A DNA stretch of 64,000 nucleotides, from positions 124,001-188,000 of the forward strand of contig DIUY01000012.1 of NCBI GenBank assembly GCA_002422395.1, given 5' to 3'. Made by a program: the position numbers and the translations under genes. The notes under the pieces were generated by a model. The model searched no databases, was not told the origin of the DNA, and saw nothing but the letters and a program-made list of their open reading frames with translations. Below are positions 62,173 through 64,000 of this stretch, one piece after another. The DNA comes from Methylococcaceae bacterium UBA6146 (GTDB lineage Bacteria; Pseudomonadota; Gammaproteobacteria; Methylococcales; Methylomonadaceae). Position 1 is the stretch's first letter. Each line of letters starts with the position of its first letter.

Positions 62173-62601
62173 TAGGGGTATCCAGTCTACGCTGCACAGG
62201 GTTTATTTGGGTGGGGTCGGAACGCTTGACATTAAGCTTGAGCGGTTTGTTGGCATAAAATATGGAGTATTTTAAAAGGAAAGGCAAGCATGAAATTGTA
62301 GGGATGGCGGCAGGTAAGGGATTTTCGCAAATTTAGTCGATGAGTCCACTGTTATGCCAGTGTAATGATGGTGAGCTTTCAGCAAAGGGCAATATCCAGC
62401 CAAGAAAATAAGCGATATTTTTAAAAGAGATTACCGTGGAACTGTTATAGAATACCCAGTTATATTTTTTAGCCGCACTGTTTTTGTGGCTTGTATATTT
62501 AACGCATATCAACTGAGACCCGAAAGGGTGGGTTTAGCCGATTTGCAAATTATTAAAAGCTAAAGTTAAAACACGTCCTTGAGACATAACGGAGTTATTT
62601 C
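62173..62601. other. 429-bp region between divergent sucA and adk
   Basis: No gene is supported. A TTGACA at 62226-62231 is not followed by a -10 at the usual spacing. A possible -10 (TATATT, 62494-62499) for adk lacks a -35. A short ACCCGAAAGGGT hairpin lies near 62520. The region is AT-rich. Confidence 0.5.
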
Positions 62602-63249
62602 ATGCGCATTATCCTGTTAGGGAGTCCTGGTTCCGGTAAGGGAACGCAAGCTCAGTTTATTACCCAAAAATACGCTATCCCACAAATTTCAACGGGCGAT
62701 ATGTTGAGGGCGGCAGTGCTGGCAGGTACGCCATTGGGTGTCGAAGCTAAGCAGGTGATGGACGCGGGCGGCCTGGTGTCCGACAGCATTATCTTGGGGC
62801 TGGTTAAAGAACGGATTGCCCAAGCGGATTGTGCCGGGGGCTTTTTGTTGGATGGTTTCCCGCGCACCATTGCTCAGGCGGAAGGCCTTGAGGTGATGGG
62901 GGTGGCGATTGATACGGTCATTGAAATCGTGGTCGCTGATGAAGAGATCGTTAAGCGTATGGCAGGCAGGCGTGTGCATTTGCAATCAGGGCGTACCTAT
63001 CACGTTGATTTCAACCCGCCTAAAGCTGATGGCATTGATGATGTGACGGGCGAGCCGTTAATCCAGCGCGATGATGATAAAGAAGAAACTGTGCGCAAGC
63101 GCCTCAGTGTTTATCATGAACAAACCCAGCCTTTGGTGGGCTACTATTCGGCGTTAGGCGATAAAGTCCGGTTTGCTTCGATTAGTGGCGTAGGTTCGGT
63201 GGAGGATATCACCGCACGGGTTTTCGCTGTTTTAGCAAGTGCGGGATGA
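62602..63249 (+). CDS. adk: Adenylate kinase
   Basis: A 215-residue kinase that interconverts AMP, ADP and ATP. P-loop GSPGSGKGTQ is at residues 7-16, AMP-binding STGDMLR, then LVKERI and FLLDGFPRT. The LID region (RRVHLQSGRTYHVDFNPPK) has no Cys zinc site, as in E. coli. The C-terminus (KRLSVYHEQTQPLVGYYSALG) fits the family. ATG follows ACGGAGTTATTTC, a good ribosome site. Confidence 0.97.
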   Translation: MRIILLGSPGSGKGTQAQFITQKYAIPQISTGDMLRAAVLAGTPLGVEAKQVMDAGGLVSDSIILGLVKERIAQADCAGGFLLDGFPRTIAQAEGLEVMGVAIDTVIEIVVADEEIVKRMAGRRVHLQSGRTYHVDFNPPKADGIDDVTGEPLIQRDDDKEETVRKRLSVYHEQTQPLVGYYSALGDKVRFASISGVGSVEDITARVFAVLASAG

Positions 63250-63323
63250 CAGGTTTTTCCGTTTTAAACCCTTCCTTAATTTAATCAGCCGCAAGCGCGG
63301 CGCAACCCCAATATTAGAGAGCT

Positions 63324-64000
63324 ATGTCCGGTAAAACGTTATATGACAAATTATGGGAAGACCACGTTGTTTACACAGAAGATGACGGCTCATCCCTCAT
63401 TTATATAGACTGTCATTTAATCCACGAGGTCACTTCGCCACAAGCATTTGAAGGCTTACGGTTGGCAAGCAGAAAACCTTGGCGGCAATCAAGAAACTTG
63501 GCTGTGGCGGACCATAATGTGCCAACTACTGATCGGGACAAAGGTATTGCCGACCCAGTTTCGCGGTTGCAAGTGGAAACACTTGATAAAAACTGCACTG
63601 AATTTGGCATTACTGAATTCGGCATGGCGGATGCCCGTCAGGGGATTGTGCATGTGGTCGGCCCGGAGCAGGGCGTAACCTTGCCCGGTATGACCATAGT
63701 TTGTGGTGATTCGCATACCTCTACGCACGGCGCGTCAGGTGCTTTGGCTTTTGGTATTGGCACATCAGAAGTCGAACATGTTCTGGCGACGCAATGTTTG
63801 GTCCAGAAAAAAGCCAAGAATCTGCTGATTAAGGTGAATGGACAGGTTGGCAAAGGTGTCACGGCTAAAGATATCGTCTTGGCAATTATAGGTAAAATAG
63901 GCACTGCTGGCGGTAACGGCTATACCATTGAATTCGCGGGTGAAGCAATCCGGGCATTGTCTATGGAAGGCCGTATGACCATTTGTAATATGGCGATAGA
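63324..64000 (+). CDS. leuC: 3-isopropylmalate dehydratase large subunit, cut by right window edge
   Basis: The frame opens with ATG at 63324 (MSGKTLYDKLWEDHVVY) and is still open at base 64000 (about 225 codons). It is the start of LeuC, the Fe-S isomerase of leucine synthesis: LIHEVTSPQAFEGLR, VADHNVPTTDR, GMADARQGIVHVVGPEQG, CGDSHTSTHGASGALAFGIG with the first cluster Cys, and LATQCL. The remaining cluster Cys residues lie beyond the edge. AGAGAG just before the ATG is a good ribosome site. leuD and leuB probably follow. Confidence 0.95.
   Translation, partial: MSGKTLYDKLWEDHVVYTEDDGSSLIYIDCHLIHEVTSPQAFEGLRLASRKPWRQSRNLAVADHNVPTTDRDKGIADPVSRLQVETLDKNCTEFGITEFGMADARQGIVHVVGPEQGVTLPGMTIVCGDSHTSTHGASGALAFGIGTSEVEHVLATQCLVQKKAKNLLIKVNGQVGKGVTAKDIVLAIIGKIGTAGGNGYTIEFAGEAIRALSMEGRMTICNMAI

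Noticed and set aside
63324..63620. Apparent disruption of leuC suggested by several short overlapping frames
   Set aside because: Translation from 63324 gives an unbroken LeuC sequence to the window edge with all expected motifs. The gene is cut only by the edge.
1..64000. tRNA, rRNA, CRISPR arrays, prophage or intact insertion sequences
   Set aside because: Read through the gaps for the TTCGA arm of tRNAs, for regularly spaced direct repeats and for transposase or phage genes. None was found. A profile-based search could still reveal small RNAs that I cannot see by eye.

Overview
The window looks like chromosomal DNA from a gammaproteobacterial type I methanotroph (order Methylococcales) or a close methylotroph. 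The main sign is a fused hexulose-6-phosphate synthase/phosphohexuloisomerase, the key enzyme pair of the ribulose monophosphate pathway. Amylosucrase, alanine dehydrogenase, a copper chaperone with a copper-exporting ATPase, and gammaproteobacterial markers (zipA after smc, hflD, a sigma-32 clpB promoter) agree with this. The species assignment is inference. There are about 50 genes. I saw no rRNA, tRNA, CRISPR array, prophage or intact insertion sequence.

Layout. 1-6240: a sensor protein cut by the left edge, an amylosucrase, and a P-type ATPase strikingly like the animal Na+/K+-ATPase alpha subunit. 6431-19535: housekeeping and one-carbon genes (deaD, dcd, apbC, hps-phi, trxC, a PPOX-fold protein, ald, a pterin dehydratase, yjdM, rhlE, moaA). 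Among these sit two unusual proteins, a five-repeat propeller-like protein and a fusion of two globins. 20064-23044: a periplasmic phosphodiesterase, a lone ABC permease and a DUF1415 protein. 23214-33728: a complete-looking type II secretion operon in the order E-F-G-H-I-J-K-L-M-N-D, as in Xanthomonas xps, ending in a secretin with a lipoprotein signal. 33940-36278: aspartate aminotransferase, exonuclease III and ribosomal protein L31. 36333-45079: a cupredoxin/multicopper oxidase pair, a Gld-like ABC operon, hflD and copZ-copA. 45261-54909: an NlpC/P60 lipoprotein, smc-zipA, an SGNH/GSCFA pair and clpB. 55081-64000: nudF, a NUC1 nuclease, the 2-oxoglutarate dehydrogenase operon sucA-sucB-lpd, adk, and leuC cut by the right edge.

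Most notable observations. (1) The E3 gene in the sucAB operon has His where the first Cys of the catalytic CxxxxC disulfide should be, which should block normal lipoamide chemistry. (2) A roughly 95-bp dispersed repeat with nested palindromes occurs three times between genes. (3) SMC carries a roughly 30-residue in-frame insertion just before its ABC signature. (4) A bacterial globin is fused to a truncated haemoglobin. (5) A five-repeat, apparently circularly closed propeller protein has no signal peptide. (6) The P-type ATPase keeps the cation-ligand residues of Na+/K+-ATPase. (7) A membrane-anchored multicopper oxidase seems to carry its type 1 copper site in the N-terminal half and is translationally coupled to a membrane-anchored cupredoxin.
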